Assembly (NCBI GenBank): GCA_022842285.1
Contig: JALHPV010000004.1
Span: forward strand, 17,919 to 81,918
Origin: Kofleriaceae bacterium
GTDB lineage: Bacteria > Myxococcota_A > Polyangia > Haliangiales > Haliangiaceae
Length of the DNA stretch: 64,000 bases
Direction of reading: 5' to 3'
The notes beneath the pieces are model-generated. The model was not told the DNA's origin, made no database searches, and saw nothing but the letters and a program-made list of their open reading frames with translations. Within the stretch, counting starts at the first letter, position 1. The number at the start of each line of letters is the position of its first letter. Shown one piece after another: positions 8,580 to 19,125 of this stretch. Position numbers and translations under genes: made by a program.

Positions 8580-9077
8580 ATGAAGATTTCTCGCATGTTG
8601 ACCTCGTTCGCGTTCGTGTCGCTCCTGGGCACGGGGGCTGCCTTTGCTGACGCGAAGAAGACGGACAAGCCCGCCGCCGAGGCGACGATCAAGGACGAAG
8701 ACCTCAAGAAGGCGAACGCCTTCATCGATGCGCTGCTGACGGCCATCACGTCCAACACGAACGACTGCGACAAGATGGCGACGCAGATCGGCTCGGTGCT
8801 CGATGCGCACGCGGCGACGATCAAGATGATCAACGAGCACAAGAAGGCTGGCCGGAAGCCCCCGAAGGAATTCGAGGACAAGATGAAGGCCAAGCAGCCG
8901 GAGCTGATGGGCGCGATCATGAAGTGCAAGGACAACACAAACGTCCAGGCCTCGGTCCAGCGCCTCATGGCCGCGATGAGTGGTGGCGATGCGCCGCCCG
9001 CGGACAAGCCGGCGGACAAGCCGGCGGAGAAGACGCCCGAGAAGAAGCCCGCGAAGCCCGTCCAGAAGAAGAGCTAG
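8580..9077 (+). CDS. Secreted helical protein with Lys/Pro-rich tail, hypothetical
   Basis: 165 residues; GGAGGA lies about eight bases before the ATG. The signal peptide is MKISRMLTSFAFVSLLGTGA with cleavage near AFADA. The mature part is a helical domain (about 30-125) with one Cys pair (NDCDKMA and MKCKDN), probably a disulfide. The tail repeats ADKPADKPAEKTPEKKPAKP and is likely disordered or envelope-associated. No family recognised. Confidence 0.65.
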   Translation: MKISRMLTSFAFVSLLGTGAAFADAKKTDKPAAEATIKDEDLKKANAFIDALLTAITSNTNDCDKMATQIGSVLDAHAATIKMINEHKKAGRKPPKEFEDKMKAKQPELMGAIMKCKDNTNVQASVQRLMAAMSGGDAPPADKPADKPAEKTPEKKPAKPVQKKS

Positions 9078-9114
9078 GACCAGCGCTTGCTCTGGATCGC
9101 CGCACCGGTGATCC

Positions 9115-10467
9115 ATGAGCTTCCTGGGCTGGACCGCGCTCGCTAGCGGCGTACTGCTGCTGATGGCGCTCGCGTCCGCGTACGTGAAGGCGCTGCCGAT
9201 CACGACGTCGATGCTCTATCTCGCGCTCGGTGTGGCGCTGGGGCCCATCGGCCTGGACCTCGTCGCTCTCGATGTGGTGGCCGCCAGCGAGGCCGTCGAG
9301 CACATCACCACCGTCGGCGTGATCATCGCGCTGTTCGTGGGCGGGCTGCGGCTGCGCCTCTCGCTCCGGGATCCGGCGTGGCGGGCGGCGTTCGCGCTCG
9401 CGGGACCGGTCATGGTCCTGACCATCGCGGGCATCGCCGCCGCCGCGCACGTCCTCGTCGGCATCCCGCTCGGCGTCGCGGTGTTGTTCGGGGCCATCCT
9501 CGCTCCGACCGACCCCGTCCTCGCGTCGACGGTCGCGGTGAACGACGCCGACGACGGCGATCGAATGCGCTACGGCCTCTCCGGCGAAGCCGGCCTCAAC
9601 GATGGGATGGCGTTTCCCTTCGTCGTCTTCGCACTGGCGTGGCTCGCGTCCGATGGTCCGGGCGCCTGGATCGGGGGCTGGTTCGTGGAGCGCATCCTCT
9701 GGGCCGTCCCGGCCGGGTGCCTCCTCGGCTACGGGCTCGGCCGGTTCGTGGGGCTGTTCGCGATCCGCGTTCGCGCGCATCACCGCGACACCGATGCGCC
9801 CACGGATCTGCTCGCGCTCGCGCTATGCGGCATCTCGTACGTCGGCGCCGAGGCCATCCACGCCTGGGGGTTCCTCGCCGTCTTCGCCGCCGGCCTCGGG
9901 CTCCGTGCCGCCGAGATTCGCGTCGTGGCGGAGAGCCCTCATCCGGGGGCCGCGATGCGCGACACCGCCGACACGATGCCCGATCACCCGCCTGCCGAGG
10001 CCCTCGTTCCCGCCGACGTCTCGTCGGAGGATCTGCGCGAGCCCGCCGTCGCCGCGGGCGTCCTCGTCGCCGAGACCCTCTCGTTCGGTGACACGATCGA
10101 GCGCCTGGTCGAGGCCGGCCTGATCGTCGCCGTCGGCATCGCCCTCGGCACGCACTTCGATGTCCGTGCGCTCCCGATCGCGCTCCTGCTCTTCGTCGTC
10201 ATCCGGCCGGCCGCGGCACGCCTCTCCCTCGTGCGCACACCGACCACGTCGCACCAGAAGTGGCTGATGGGCTGGTTCGGCGTGCGCGGCATCGGCAGCC
10301 TCTACTACCTGACGTACGCGATCGGGCATGGGCTGCCGGCGAGCATGGCGAGCGTGGTGGCGGCCATGACGGTCACGGTGATCGCCGCGAGCATCGTCGT
10401 GCACGGCATCTCCTCCACGCCGCTCCTCGACCGCTACGAACGCTCGCTGACGGGCGCTGCGACCTGA
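9115..10467 (+). CDS. Monovalent cation:proton antiporter, CPA1/NhaP type
   Basis: 450 residues with about 12 hydrophobic helices filling the protein. CPA1 landmarks are present: APTDPVLAS (about 125-135), and the helix motif GEAGLNDGMAFPFVVFAL that contains the Asn-Asp pair of electroneutral antiporters. A charged cytoplasmic insert (about residues 275-310) precedes the last helices. It should exchange Na+ or K+ for H+ across the inner membrane. It is a single gene, with no partner subunit beside it. Confidence 0.85.
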   Translation: MSFLGWTALASGVLLLMALASAYVKALPITTSMLYLALGVALGPIGLDLVALDVVAASEAVEHITTVGVIIALFVGGLRLRLSLRDPAWRAAFALAGPVMVLTIAGIAAAAHVLVGIPLGVAVLFGAILAPTDPVLASTVAVNDADDGDRMRYGLSGEAGLNDGMAFPFVVFALAWLASDGPGAWIGGWFVERILWAVPAGCLLGYGLGRFVGLFAIRVRAHHRDTDAPTDLLALALCGISYVGAEAIHAWGFLAVFAAGLGLRAAEIRVVAESPHPGAAMRDTADTMPDHPPAEALVPADVSSEDLREPAVAAGVLVAETLSFGDTIERLVEAGLIVAVGIALGTHFDVRALPIALLLFVVIRPAAARLSLVRTPTTSHQKWLMGWFGVRGIGSLYYLTYAIGHGLPASMASVVAAMTVTVIAASIVVHGISSTPLLDRYERSLTGAAT

Positions 10468-10513
10468 CCCTTGTGCTTCGCCGCGGGGTATGGCATTTAA
10501 ACGCCCTCCGAAC

Positions 10514-10595
10514 GCGAACGTGGCGGAATTGGTAGACGCGCTGGTCTCAGGTGCCAGTGGGTAACACTGTGGGGGTTCGAGTCCCCCCGTTCGCA
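10514..10595 (+). tRNA. tRNA-Leu (anticodon CAG)
   Basis: GCGAACG at the 5' end pairs with CGTTCGC at 10588-10594. The D arm is GGCGGAATTGGTAGACGC, the anticodon loop TCTCAGG gives CAG, the long variable arm typical of tRNA-Leu is present, and the T arm contains GGTTCGAGTCC. After the discriminator A only CC is encoded, so CCA must be completed enzymatically. Confidence 0.95.
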
Positions 10596-10602
10596 CCGCG
10601 AA

Positions 10603-10673
10603 CCCCGGGCCTTGCCCGGGGACTCGCTTCGCTCGTCGCGTGACTCTGGCGCCCCTTCGGGATGCGAGTCCCC
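10603..10673. terminator. Nested inverted repeats between tRNA-Leu and the MHS transporter gene
   Basis: CCCCGGG and CCCGGGG (10603-10609, 10615-10621) form a perfect seven-pair hairpin just after the tRNA. A wider ten-base repeat, GGGGACTCGC at 10618-10627 and GCGAGTCCCC at 10664-10673, encloses the remainder. It lies between convergent genes and probably serves as a two-way terminator, though no T-tract is present. Confidence 0.45.
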
Positions 10674-10677
10674 TGCC

Positions 10678-11922
10678 TCACTCGTCCAGCGAGCGGTGGT
10701 TGGTCTCCTTCATGCCCAGCATGATCGGGATCCCGATCACGCCATAGACCATGATGAAGAACACGGGCGCCATGGGAGAGCCTGCCTGCGAGATGAGCCA
10801 CGTGGCGATGAGCGGCACGAGCCCGCCCGCCAGCGCGAGCGTGATGCTGTAGGCGAAGCTCATCGAGGTCACGCGCGTCTTCAGCGGAAAGATCTCGACG
10901 AGCATCGCGCCATGGACGCCGAACGCCATCGCGATCGGCACGCCGAGCAAGAGCTGCCCCATGCCGAACTCGAACGGATCGCCGTACAGCATGAGCCACT
11001 GGCCGAAGTAGAGCGTGACCATGAGCACGAGGGTGATGATGAGCATCGTCTTGCGACGGCCGATGCGGTCGGAGACGTACCCGCCGAGGACCTTGGCGAC
11101 GAGCACCACCCCGAGCGAGAGCGTGTTCACGAGCTGGAAGCTGTCGCTCTCTGCCTTGCGGTGCTCGACGGCGAACGTGAACGTCAGGTAGTAGGCCGCG
11201 TTGGTGAACGCGACGATGCCGAACGTCTGCACGATCGGCTTCCAGTCGCTGACGAGCGACTGGATCACGGGGGCGCGCAGGCTGGCCGCCTTCTCGCCCT
11301 GCTCCGACTCGTGAATGTTGTGCCGCAGGAGATAGCCGATGAGGACCAGGAGCAGGCTTGCCAGGAACGGGATGCGCCAGCCCCACTCCGCCGCGAGCTC
11401 CTTGCCGAGGATGCGGGTGACGAGGAAGGCCGAGAGCGAGCCGAGGATGAAGCCGAGGGTGACGCCGGCCGCCGTCGAGCTGGCGATGATGCCGCGCCAC
11501 CGCGGCGAGGCGAGCTCGGTCGTGTAGACCATCGAGCCGGTGAACTCCCCGCCGAGGGAGAAGCCCTGGACGATGCGCATGAGGCCGAGCAAGATCGGGG
11601 CAGCGATGCCGATCGTCGAGTACGTGGGCAGAAGGCCGATGACGAGCGTGGCGCCGCCCATGAGGGCGATCGAGATCGAGAGCAGCGCGCGCCGGCCGAC
11701 GCGGTCGCCGATCATGCCGAGCACGATGCCGCCGACCGGCCGTGCGGCGAAGCCGACCCAGAAGATGGCGAACGTGAGGAGCTGCTTGTTGTCGGCCCCC
11801 ATCGTCTCGGGCGTGAACTGCTTCCCGATCTCCGTCGAGAAGTAGCCGTACACGGCGTAATCGAACCACTCGAGAACGTTTCCGATGAGACCCGCCGCCG
11901 CGGTTCGTAGCGCCGACTGCAT
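10678..11922 (-). CDS. MFS transporter, metabolite:H+ symporter (MHS) family
   Basis: 414 residues with 12 predicted helices. Family signatures are clear: GNVLEWFDYAVYGYF at the N-terminus, the loop motif GMIGDRVGRRALL, RIVQGFSLGGEFTGSMVY in helix 4 and GGYVSDRIGRRKTM in the second half. MHS members (ProP, ShiA, KgtP, CitA types) import compatible solutes or organic acids with protons; the substrate cannot be told. It is transcribed away from the PEGA-like gene, with only about 20 bases between the two starts. Confidence 0.88.
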   Translation of the reverse strand: MQSALRTAAAGLIGNVLEWFDYAVYGYFSTEIGKQFTPETMGADNKQLLTFAIFWVGFAARPVGGIVLGMIGDRVGRRALLSISIALMGGATLVIGLLPTYSTIGIAAPILLGLMRIVQGFSLGGEFTGSMVYTTELASPRWRGIIASSTAAGVTLGFILGSLSAFLVTRILGKELAAEWGWRIPFLASLLLVLIGYLLRHNIHESEQGEKAASLRAPVIQSLVSDWKPIVQTFGIVAFTNAAYYLTFTFAVEHRKAESDSFQLVNTLSLGVVLVAKVLGGYVSDRIGRRKTMLIITLVLMVTLYFGQWLMLYGDPFEFGMGQLLLGVPIAMAFGVHGAMLVEIFPLKTRVTSMSFAYSITLALAGGLVPLIATWLISQAGSPMAPVFFIMVYGVIGIPIMLGMKETNHRSLDE

Positions 11923-11942
11923 CGCGGGTATCCTAGGCTACG

Positions 11943-12785
11943 ATGTCCGCGGTGAGGGTCGTGTTGCCGCTCATCCTGCTCGCGACCGCCGTCGCGCATG
12001 CGGACGACGCCGACTCGCTGTTCGCCGACGGCAAGCGCCTCGTCGCGGCGGGCTCGATCGATCAGGGGTGTGACAAGTTCGCGGCCAGCCTCGCGCTCGA
12101 TCCGGCGCTCGGCACCACGCTCCACCTCGCCCACTGCCGGGACCAGCAGGGCCGGTTCGCCGACGCGTATCGCCTGTTCGAACGTGCCCAGGCCCTCGCG
12201 AAGTCGCGCAAGGACAAGCGGGCGGCGGTCGCCCGGCGCGAGCTCGCACGGCTCGCCAAGCGGGTCGCGCGGGTGAAGCTCACGGTCGGGAACGCCGACA
12301 CGCCGGGGCTCACGATCAAGCTCGGGGACCTCACCGTCACCGACCTGGCCGCGGTGCAGGTCGTCGACCCGGGCCAGTACTCGATCGAGGTCTCGGCGCC
12401 CGGGTACGTGACCTGGCGAACGGTGGAAACGGCGCTGGTGGGCAAGTCCCAGACGGTCGTGATCCCCGACCTCGTCGCCGGTGCCAATGCCGACCCGGCC
12501 CTCGTCCTCGCCTCCGAGGTCCCGGCCGGGTCCGGGAGCAGGGTCCTCCCCTGGCTGGTGATCGGCACGGGGGTGGCAACAACGGCCACGGGCATCGCCC
12601 TGCGGCTGACGGCCGAGCCGGACCAGGACCGCCGCTCCACGATCGGGGCTGCCGTGGCCATCACCGGGGCGGTCGTCGTGGTCCTCGGGGTCGTCCTCTA
12701 TGTGAAGATCGGCGACACCCCCGTGGTCCTGGCCCCGACCGCGACCCCCACCTCGGTGGGCCTCACTCTCACCGGCCTCCTCTAG
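11943..12785 (+). CDS. PEGA-like exported protein with TPR-type N-terminus and C-terminal membrane helices
   Basis: 280 residues. A signal peptide (VVLPLILLATAVAHA) leads to a TPR-like helical part (DSLFADGKRLVAAGSIDQGC) about 25-90. Next is a beta domain with PGQYSIEVSAPGYVTWR, the hallmark of PEGA domains. Two hydrophobic segments close the protein (VLPWLVIGTGVATTATGIAL and VAITGAVVVVLGVVLYV). Such proteins are frequent in myxobacterial genomes, often near kinases; their role is not known. It is divergent from the MHS transporter. Confidence 0.7.
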   Translation: MSAVRVVLPLILLATAVAHADDADSLFADGKRLVAAGSIDQGCDKFAASLALDPALGTTLHLAHCRDQQGRFADAYRLFERAQALAKSRKDKRAAVARRELARLAKRVARVKLTVGNADTPGLTIKLGDLTVTDLAAVQVVDPGQYSIEVSAPGYVTWRTVETALVGKSQTVVIPDLVAGANADPALVLASEVPAGSGSRVLPWLVIGTGVATTATGIALRLTAEPDQDRRSTIGAAVAITGAVVVVLGVVLYVKIGDTPVVLAPTATPTSVGLTLTGLL

Positions 12786-12879
12786 CCAGCCCCCGGGAGT
12801 TGGGGGAGATCGCGACGTTCGACGGCGCTACGCGCCGTATTCTGCGCTACCATCGCTTTCGCACTGTCGAGCAATTCCG

Positions 12880-14502
<1,623 letters not shown>

Positions 14503-14522
14503 CGAACGGCCGCCTCCGGGGC

Positions 14523-14903
14523 TCAGTTTCGGAGGAGCTTCGCGGCGCGGAGCGCGGGCTCGATCGCGGCGAGGACCGCGGGGTCGGTGCACTCGAGGCC
14601 GAACTGGACGATCTCGGCGACGACGTTGGCGGAGCCGGCGGCGAAGATGGTGCCGCTGTCGACCTGGTAGAGCCAGGCGTCGTAGCGTGTGGCTCCGTCT
14701 TCGCTCACGATCGACCAGCGCGTGACGCGGAAGAGCTTGCCGGACTCCTCGTCCTCATCGTCATCCCCATTGCCGATGCGGGCCTCGGCGGGGAGGTCGT
14801 TGCCGTCGTAGCGGCGGCCGGCCTCGTGGAGCTGGGCCTTGGCGGCGTCGTCGAGGGTGGAGGCGTCGGTGATGTCGACCTTATTCTCGCAGCGGAGGTG
14901 CAT
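14523..14903 (-). CDS. Hypothetical soluble protein
   Basis: 126 residues with an acidic insert (GNGDDDEDEESGK) and the beta-rich stretch LFRVTRWSIVSEDGATRYDAWLYQ broken here for length. No signal peptide or known motif. The 3' end converges with the cyclase gene, 20 bases apart, and the sequence between and at the ends can form a CCTCCG/CGGAGG hairpin. Confidence 0.5.
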   Translation of the reverse strand: MHLRCENKVDITDASTLDDAAKAQLHEAGRRYDGNDLPAEARIGNGDDDEDEESGKLFRVTRWSIVSEDGATRYDAWLYQVDSGTIFAAGSANVVAEIVQFGLECTDPAVLAAIEPALRAAKLLRN

Positions 14904-15039
14904 CGGCGTCAGGGTGCCACAGACGTGACGACGGCGCTGACTAGCGGTACGCGTGCCTGTGGCCGCCTCCGCCGCACGTGCTCTTGAGCGAGCGGGGCAG
15001 CATCACCGGGGGTCCGCCTCATCGAACTTCAACCTGCGG

Positions 15040-16350
15040 CTAGTCGCAGCGGTTGAACAGCACGTGAATCCGGCTCTGGTAGCCGTTCACGAGGAGGTCG
15101 ACGCGTCCATCGCCGTCGATGTCGCCGGCAGACAGCGACCTGATCCCGAGTGGAGTGACGTCGTAGACATCGGGTGAGGTGAAGGTGCCGTCGCCCACCC
15201 CGTAGATCACCTCCACGCGATACGCATTCGCGCTCGGCTCACCGACGAACGCGATATCGAGATGGCCGTCGCCGTCGAAGTCGGCGAGCGTCGGCACATG
15301 CACGAGGGCGCCTAGACCGTTCGTTCGCGTGAACCCGCCGGCTCCGTCGCCGAGCAGCATGTTGTCGCCGCCCTTCGCGCCAGCCTCGAGAAGATCCGGC
15401 TTCCCGTCGCCGTTGAAATCACGCGCGGCGAGGAGACGCGACGATGTGTTGTATGCGCCGGTGTCGACCGCCGACAGCATCGCGAACGTACCGTCCCCCG
15501 CCCCGCGCAGCACCTCGCGGGTCGGAATGTCCCCATCGATACCATCGAAGTAGTGGAACACGAGATCCTGATCGCCATCGTTGTCGACGTCGGCATCGAC
15601 CATCGTCGCGCGCTCGTGCGCCCCCCAGATGAACGTACGCGAATGCAGGTTGCCCGTCCCGTCGCCCCGGTACAGCCACGCGCTGTACGTCTGGTCGAGC
15701 GGGTTGCGCTCGAGCACGATGACGTCGCGACGTTCGTCATGATCGAAATCAGCGACGCTTACCGACGCGGCCCAGTTGTCTCCAGACTCGACGACGGGAC
15801 CAGCCACCAGGCTCCCCGTCCCGGTAGACAGCAGCACCTGCAGTCCACCCGACGGGCCGATCAGAATCGGCCCAACGCTCAGGACGTCGGGATGCGTGTC
15901 GTTGTTGAAATCATACCGCGCACTCCCCAGGAAGCCGACGTCGCTGTCGAGCGTCATGAGCGAGCTGAACGTCCCCGTCCCCGTGCCCGTGGCGAACCTG
16001 CCGCGCTCACCCACGAGGTCCGGGTGCGCATCGCCGCCGAGATCCGTAACGTACAGACTCGGTCGATCCCAGTACGGCGCCAGCTCGTGTGTCGCGGGTG
16101 CGTCGAACGAGCGACCGTGCTGCGTGGCACACGTAGTGGTCGTCGCCGGATCGCTGGGCTCTGCAGTCAGGGGCCCGATCGCGGCATCCGCGCTCCACGC
16201 GTCTGGCCCTGCATCCATGCTCGGGCTATCGACGGACGCATCGACGCCCGCGATCGGCGCATCGACGTCATCGGGTGTCCCGTCCTCATCCGAGGACGAA
16301 CCGCCGCATGCAGCCACGAGAATCAGCAGGCAGGAACGAACGTCGCGCAC
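15040..16350 (-). CDS. FG-GAP/VCBS-repeat lipoprotein
   Basis: 436 residues. The signal RDVRSCLLILVAAC ends in a lipobox, followed by an Asp/Ala-rich spacer (about 20-65). The body has repeated calcium-loop motifs of the FG-GAP/VCBS type: DLGGDAHPDLVG, DFNNDTHPDVL, DFDHDERRDVIV, DVDNDGDQDLVF, DFNGDGKPDLLE, DFDGDGHLDIAF and DIDGDGRVDLLV. It should fold as a seven-bladed propeller bound with calcium at the cell surface. The final Cys may form a disulfide. Partner unknown. Confidence 0.85.
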   Translation of the reverse strand: MRDVRSCLLILVAACGGSSSDEDGTPDDVDAPIAGVDASVDSPSMDAGPDAWSADAAIGPLTAEPSDPATTTTCATQHGRSFDAPATHELAPYWDRPSLYVTDLGGDAHPDLVGERGRFATGTGTGTFSSLMTLDSDVGFLGSARYDFNNDTHPDVLSVGPILIGPSGGLQVLLSTGTGSLVAGPVVESGDNWAASVSVADFDHDERRDVIVLERNPLDQTYSAWLYRGDGTGNLHSRTFIWGAHERATMVDADVDNDGDQDLVFHYFDGIDGDIPTREVLRGAGDGTFAMLSAVDTGAYNTSSRLLAARDFNGDGKPDLLEAGAKGGDNMLLGDGAGGFTRTNGLGALVHVPTLADFDGDGHLDIAFVGEPSANAYRVEVIYGVGDGTFTSPDVYDVTPLGIRSLSAGDIDGDGRVDLLVNGYQSRIHVLFNRCD

Positions 16351-16636
16351 GCGTGCATCATGCCGACGCAGCGGCCACTACGCCAAGCGTTCATTTCATT
16401 CACCCCGCCTGGGTGAACGAATAGGCCCGCTCGGCGCACGGGTCGTAGGAGTCTTGATTGAGCGGGTCAGCGCCAGCCGTTCCCCGACATTCCACCGGCG
16501 TATGCGTGCGCGACGTCGGGTAGCGCGTGCCCGCGCTCCATAGGCCAGGCATCGTGGTCAACCAGCAGCGAGCCCGGGACGAGCACGGCGCTCGTGACAC
16601 GCCTGCGAGGCGGCGGCAGTGCGCCGGCGGGCGGTC

Positions 16637-18250
16637 CTACTCGGCGTAGGTGTCGCTGGGAGTCTCGTCGGCGGGCGGAGAGTGGACTGGAGGCGAGTCG
16701 GTGGTTGGGTCGCTTGGCGGTTGCTCGACCGGGCGGGTGTCCTCGGGGCGCTCGGTGGTGGCGTCATCGTCGGTGGCCGGGGCGGCGAACGGATCGGGGA
16801 TGGGCGGGAGGTCGATGGTCTGGCGGCTGATCTCGTGGTGGACGCCGAGCGTGATGAAGGCGCGGACCCCGGAGCCGGCGACGCGGCCAGAGAGCACGTC
16901 GTCGCGATCGAAGGCGGCGACGGCATCGAGCTGGACGCCGACCCAGAGGGGCGAGCCGCCGATGTCGTAGCGACCGTCGACGGTCCCGCCGATGAACTTC
17001 TCGCGGCCGCGCGCGTCGAGGTCGAGGTAGTGGAGCGCGGTGCCGGCGAAGGCATCGGCGCGGACGAGGAGCGGGCCCGCCAGGACCTGGTGCCACACGG
17101 TCGCGCGGTTCTCGAGGGCGAGCTGGCCAAGGATGTTCGAGGAGAGGAAGCGACGGAAGTCGACGCCGACGCCGCGGCGGCGTTCGCCGAACGAGAGGGC
17201 GCCGTGGGCGGCCCAGGTGGCGACGTCGGGGACGTTGTCGCCGGTGGTGATGTCCTCGGTCGTGCAGTTGTCATCGAGGCAGTTGGTGACACCGATCGTG
17301 CCGCCGGACGTGGTCACACCGATCTCGGCGTCGAGGAGGGCCCGGTCGGAGCCGAGGCCGAAGCCGGAGATGCGCACGGGGTAGAGGTCGATCAGCGCGA
17401 CCGCTTCGTCGGGATCGAAGCGGGTGCCGTGGAGATCGATGTCGATGATGTCGATGGCGCGATCGGCGATAGCGCGGGCGTCGCGGGACCGAAAGAGGCG
17501 GAAGAAGCCGAAGCGGGCCTGCGTCTCGAAGCCGTGGTTCCCCTCGAAGGCATCGCGCCATTCCCAGCGCTGGGAGACGTCGGCGTAGAGGAACGACACG
17601 CCGGTGGCGGGATTGGACGGCGAGTAGCGGATGCCCTCGAGGGCGAAGCCGACGAGGGCCTCGGAGTAGCGGCGGCGGGGCTCGTTGCGCACGGCCGCGA
17701 AGCGCGGGGTGGTGTTGACCGCCAGCGACGCCCAGAGGCGAATCGGGAACACCGACCCGGAGCCGGGGATCTCGAGGCCGGGCGGGAAGTAGAGGCCCTT
17801 CCAGAGGCAGAGGCCGGCGTTGGCGCGGGCCTCGAAGGCCGAGCCCCCAGTGTCACCGGTGCCCGCGGCGCCGCGGGCGACGAGGCCGACGGAGGCGAGG
17901 TCGCAGAAGTCACCGGCGACGCGAGCCGTGACGGCGGCCGTGAGCTCGCCGACGAGGCCGCCTTCGGCCGTGCCGCCGCCGAGGGTGGCATCGGCTTCGG
18001 TGATGAACGCACGCGGCTGGTTCGCGGTCGCGTACGCGAGGAGGAGCGCGCCTTCCGGGCGCTTGCCGAGCGCGACGATCATGTCGGCGACGGTCATCGT
18101 CGACAGCTGCTCGTAGAGCGCGAGGGCATCGGAGACGCGCTCGAGCTGACTGCGCACCGTCCGGACCGGCGTGCTGCGCAGAAGATCGGGGCCATCGGCG
18201 TGCGCGGGCACGACGGCGGCGAGTACCAACAGACCGGCGAGCGAACGCAT
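16637..18250 (-). CDS. Exported beta-rich protein (outer-membrane-like), hypothetical
   Basis: 537 residues from ATG 18250, chosen for its signal peptide MRSLAGLLVLAAVVPAHA; an in-frame ATG at 18271 is possible. The mature protein is rich in alternating beta strands with aromatic residues (FPIRLWASLAVNTTPRFAAV, ARFGFFRLFR, FITLGVHHEI), as in outer-membrane barrels or large beta-solenoids. Two Cys pairs are present (NCLDDNC). The C-terminal 45 residues are Pro/Asp/Thr-rich and lack the closing aromatic residue of a standard barrel, so assignment stays open. Confidence 0.55.
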   Translation of the reverse strand: MRSLAGLLVLAAVVPAHADGPDLLRSTPVRTVRSQLERVSDALALYEQLSTMTVADMIVALGKRPEGALLLAYATANQPRAFITEADATLGGGTAEGGLVGELTAAVTARVAGDFCDLASVGLVARGAAGTGDTGGSAFEARANAGLCLWKGLYFPPGLEIPGSGSVFPIRLWASLAVNTTPRFAAVRNEPRRRYSEALVGFALEGIRYSPSNPATGVSFLYADVSQRWEWRDAFEGNHGFETQARFGFFRLFRSRDARAIADRAIDIIDIDLHGTRFDPDEAVALIDLYPVRISGFGLGSDRALLDAEIGVTTSGGTIGVTNCLDDNCTTEDITTGDNVPDVATWAAHGALSFGERRRGVGVDFRRFLSSNILGQLALENRATVWHQVLAGPLLVRADAFAGTALHYLDLDARGREKFIGGTVDGRYDIGGSPLWVGVQLDAVAAFDRDDVLSGRVAGSGVRAFITLGVHHEISRQTIDLPPIPDPFAAPATDDDATTERPEDTRPVEQPPSDPTTDSPPVHSPPADETPSDTYAE

Positions 18251-18437
18251 GAGGCACGACGATAGCGTCATTCCCTGATCGGAATCTGACGGGCGGGCAC
18301 GAACCCGTTGTAGCCCCTGCCTGGCTTCGCGCGCGCGGCACCAAGCGGCAACTCTCGCGACGTGTCTACAGCAGCTTCTGCGGCGCGGTGAGGTGCCCGG
18401 TACCTCCCATGACAACGCCCGCGGCCCCCGGTTTCGC

Positions 18438-19118
18438 TCAAAGTACTTTGTGCGCGGCCCCGAGCTGGCCTTCACTGTCGCCGAGCACCACCCACACCTC
18501 ACTCGGGACCGCCGTCATCCAGGGCGGCTCGCCGAGATCGTTGTCGAGAGTGAGCTCGTCGTTGGAATGGCCGAGGGATTGGATCGCCTTGAGCCCGGCC
18601 AGCGGCTTCGCGGGATCCGGCTTGGCGAAGTAGACGAGCGCCACGGTGCCCTCGAGCACGGCCTTGGTGGGCTTCACCTTCAGCTTCACGGCCGGGCCGG
18701 CCGGCGAGCACATCCCCTCGGGCTCCTGCTGGGCGGAGATGAGCGTCACCCCATCCCAGGTCGGCACGGCGGGCTTCGCCGCGGCAGCGCGGAGGGTCAC
18801 GTCGGCCAGCACCTTCTTGCCATACGTCACCTGGATCCGCGTGCCCGCGGGCAGGGGCGCGGCCGGTCGCAGGTAGCGCCCCGCGCGGTCGAGCGTGACC
18901 GGCTTGCCCTTGCACAGCTTGCCCCGGCGACAGCTCGCCTTGACGGCGGTGACCTTCACGGTCGCGGGCTTGCTGCGCCACGTGGCGATCCATGGCTGGA
19001 GGCCCGGCGAGCCATCCTGACCGCTACCGAACACGGTCGCGCCCGGCTCCGGGGAGATGCTGCACGGCTCGGCGACCCGCGGGACCACGACTACGAGCAG
19101 AGCGAGCAGCCAGCGCAT
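18438..19118 (-). CDS. Exported beta-sandwich protein, hypothetical
   Basis: 226 residues from ATG 19118, just after the stop of the MATE gene (19126). The signal is MRWLLALLVVVVPRVAEPCS. The mature part has Ig-like or CARDB-like strands (TRIQVTYGKKVLADVTLRA, AVKLKVKPTKAVLEGTVALV) and two Cys pairs. No family recognised. It may be co-transcribed with the MATE exporter gene, since only seven bases separate them. Confidence 0.5.
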   Translation of the reverse strand: MRWLLALLVVVVPRVAEPCSISPEPGATVFGSGQDGSPGLQPWIATWRSKPATVKVTAVKASCRRGKLCKGKPVTLDRAGRYLRPAAPLPAGTRIQVTYGKKVLADVTLRAAAAKPAVPTWDGVTLISAQQEPEGMCSPAGPAVKLKVKPTKAVLEGTVALVYFAKPDPAKPLAGLKAIQSLGHSNDELTLDNDLGEPPWMTAVPSEVWVVLGDSEGQLGAAHKVL

Positions 19119-19125
19119 CTGATGA

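Noticed and set aside
10603..10673. Possible attachment site beside tRNA-Leu
   Set aside because: There is no integrase nearby and no second copy of the tRNA 3' end in the window; the inverted repeats are better explained as terminators.
16400..16600. 66-codon minus-strand frame between two envelope protein genes
   Set aside because: No signal, family or ribosome site; it may be a remnant but cannot be supported. The rest of 16351-16636 shows nothing clear.
16637..18265. Plus-strand frame of 548 codons opposite the exported beta-rich protein
   Set aside because: A Glu/Arg/Gly-rich mirror of the minus-strand gene, which has a signal peptide and beta pattern.
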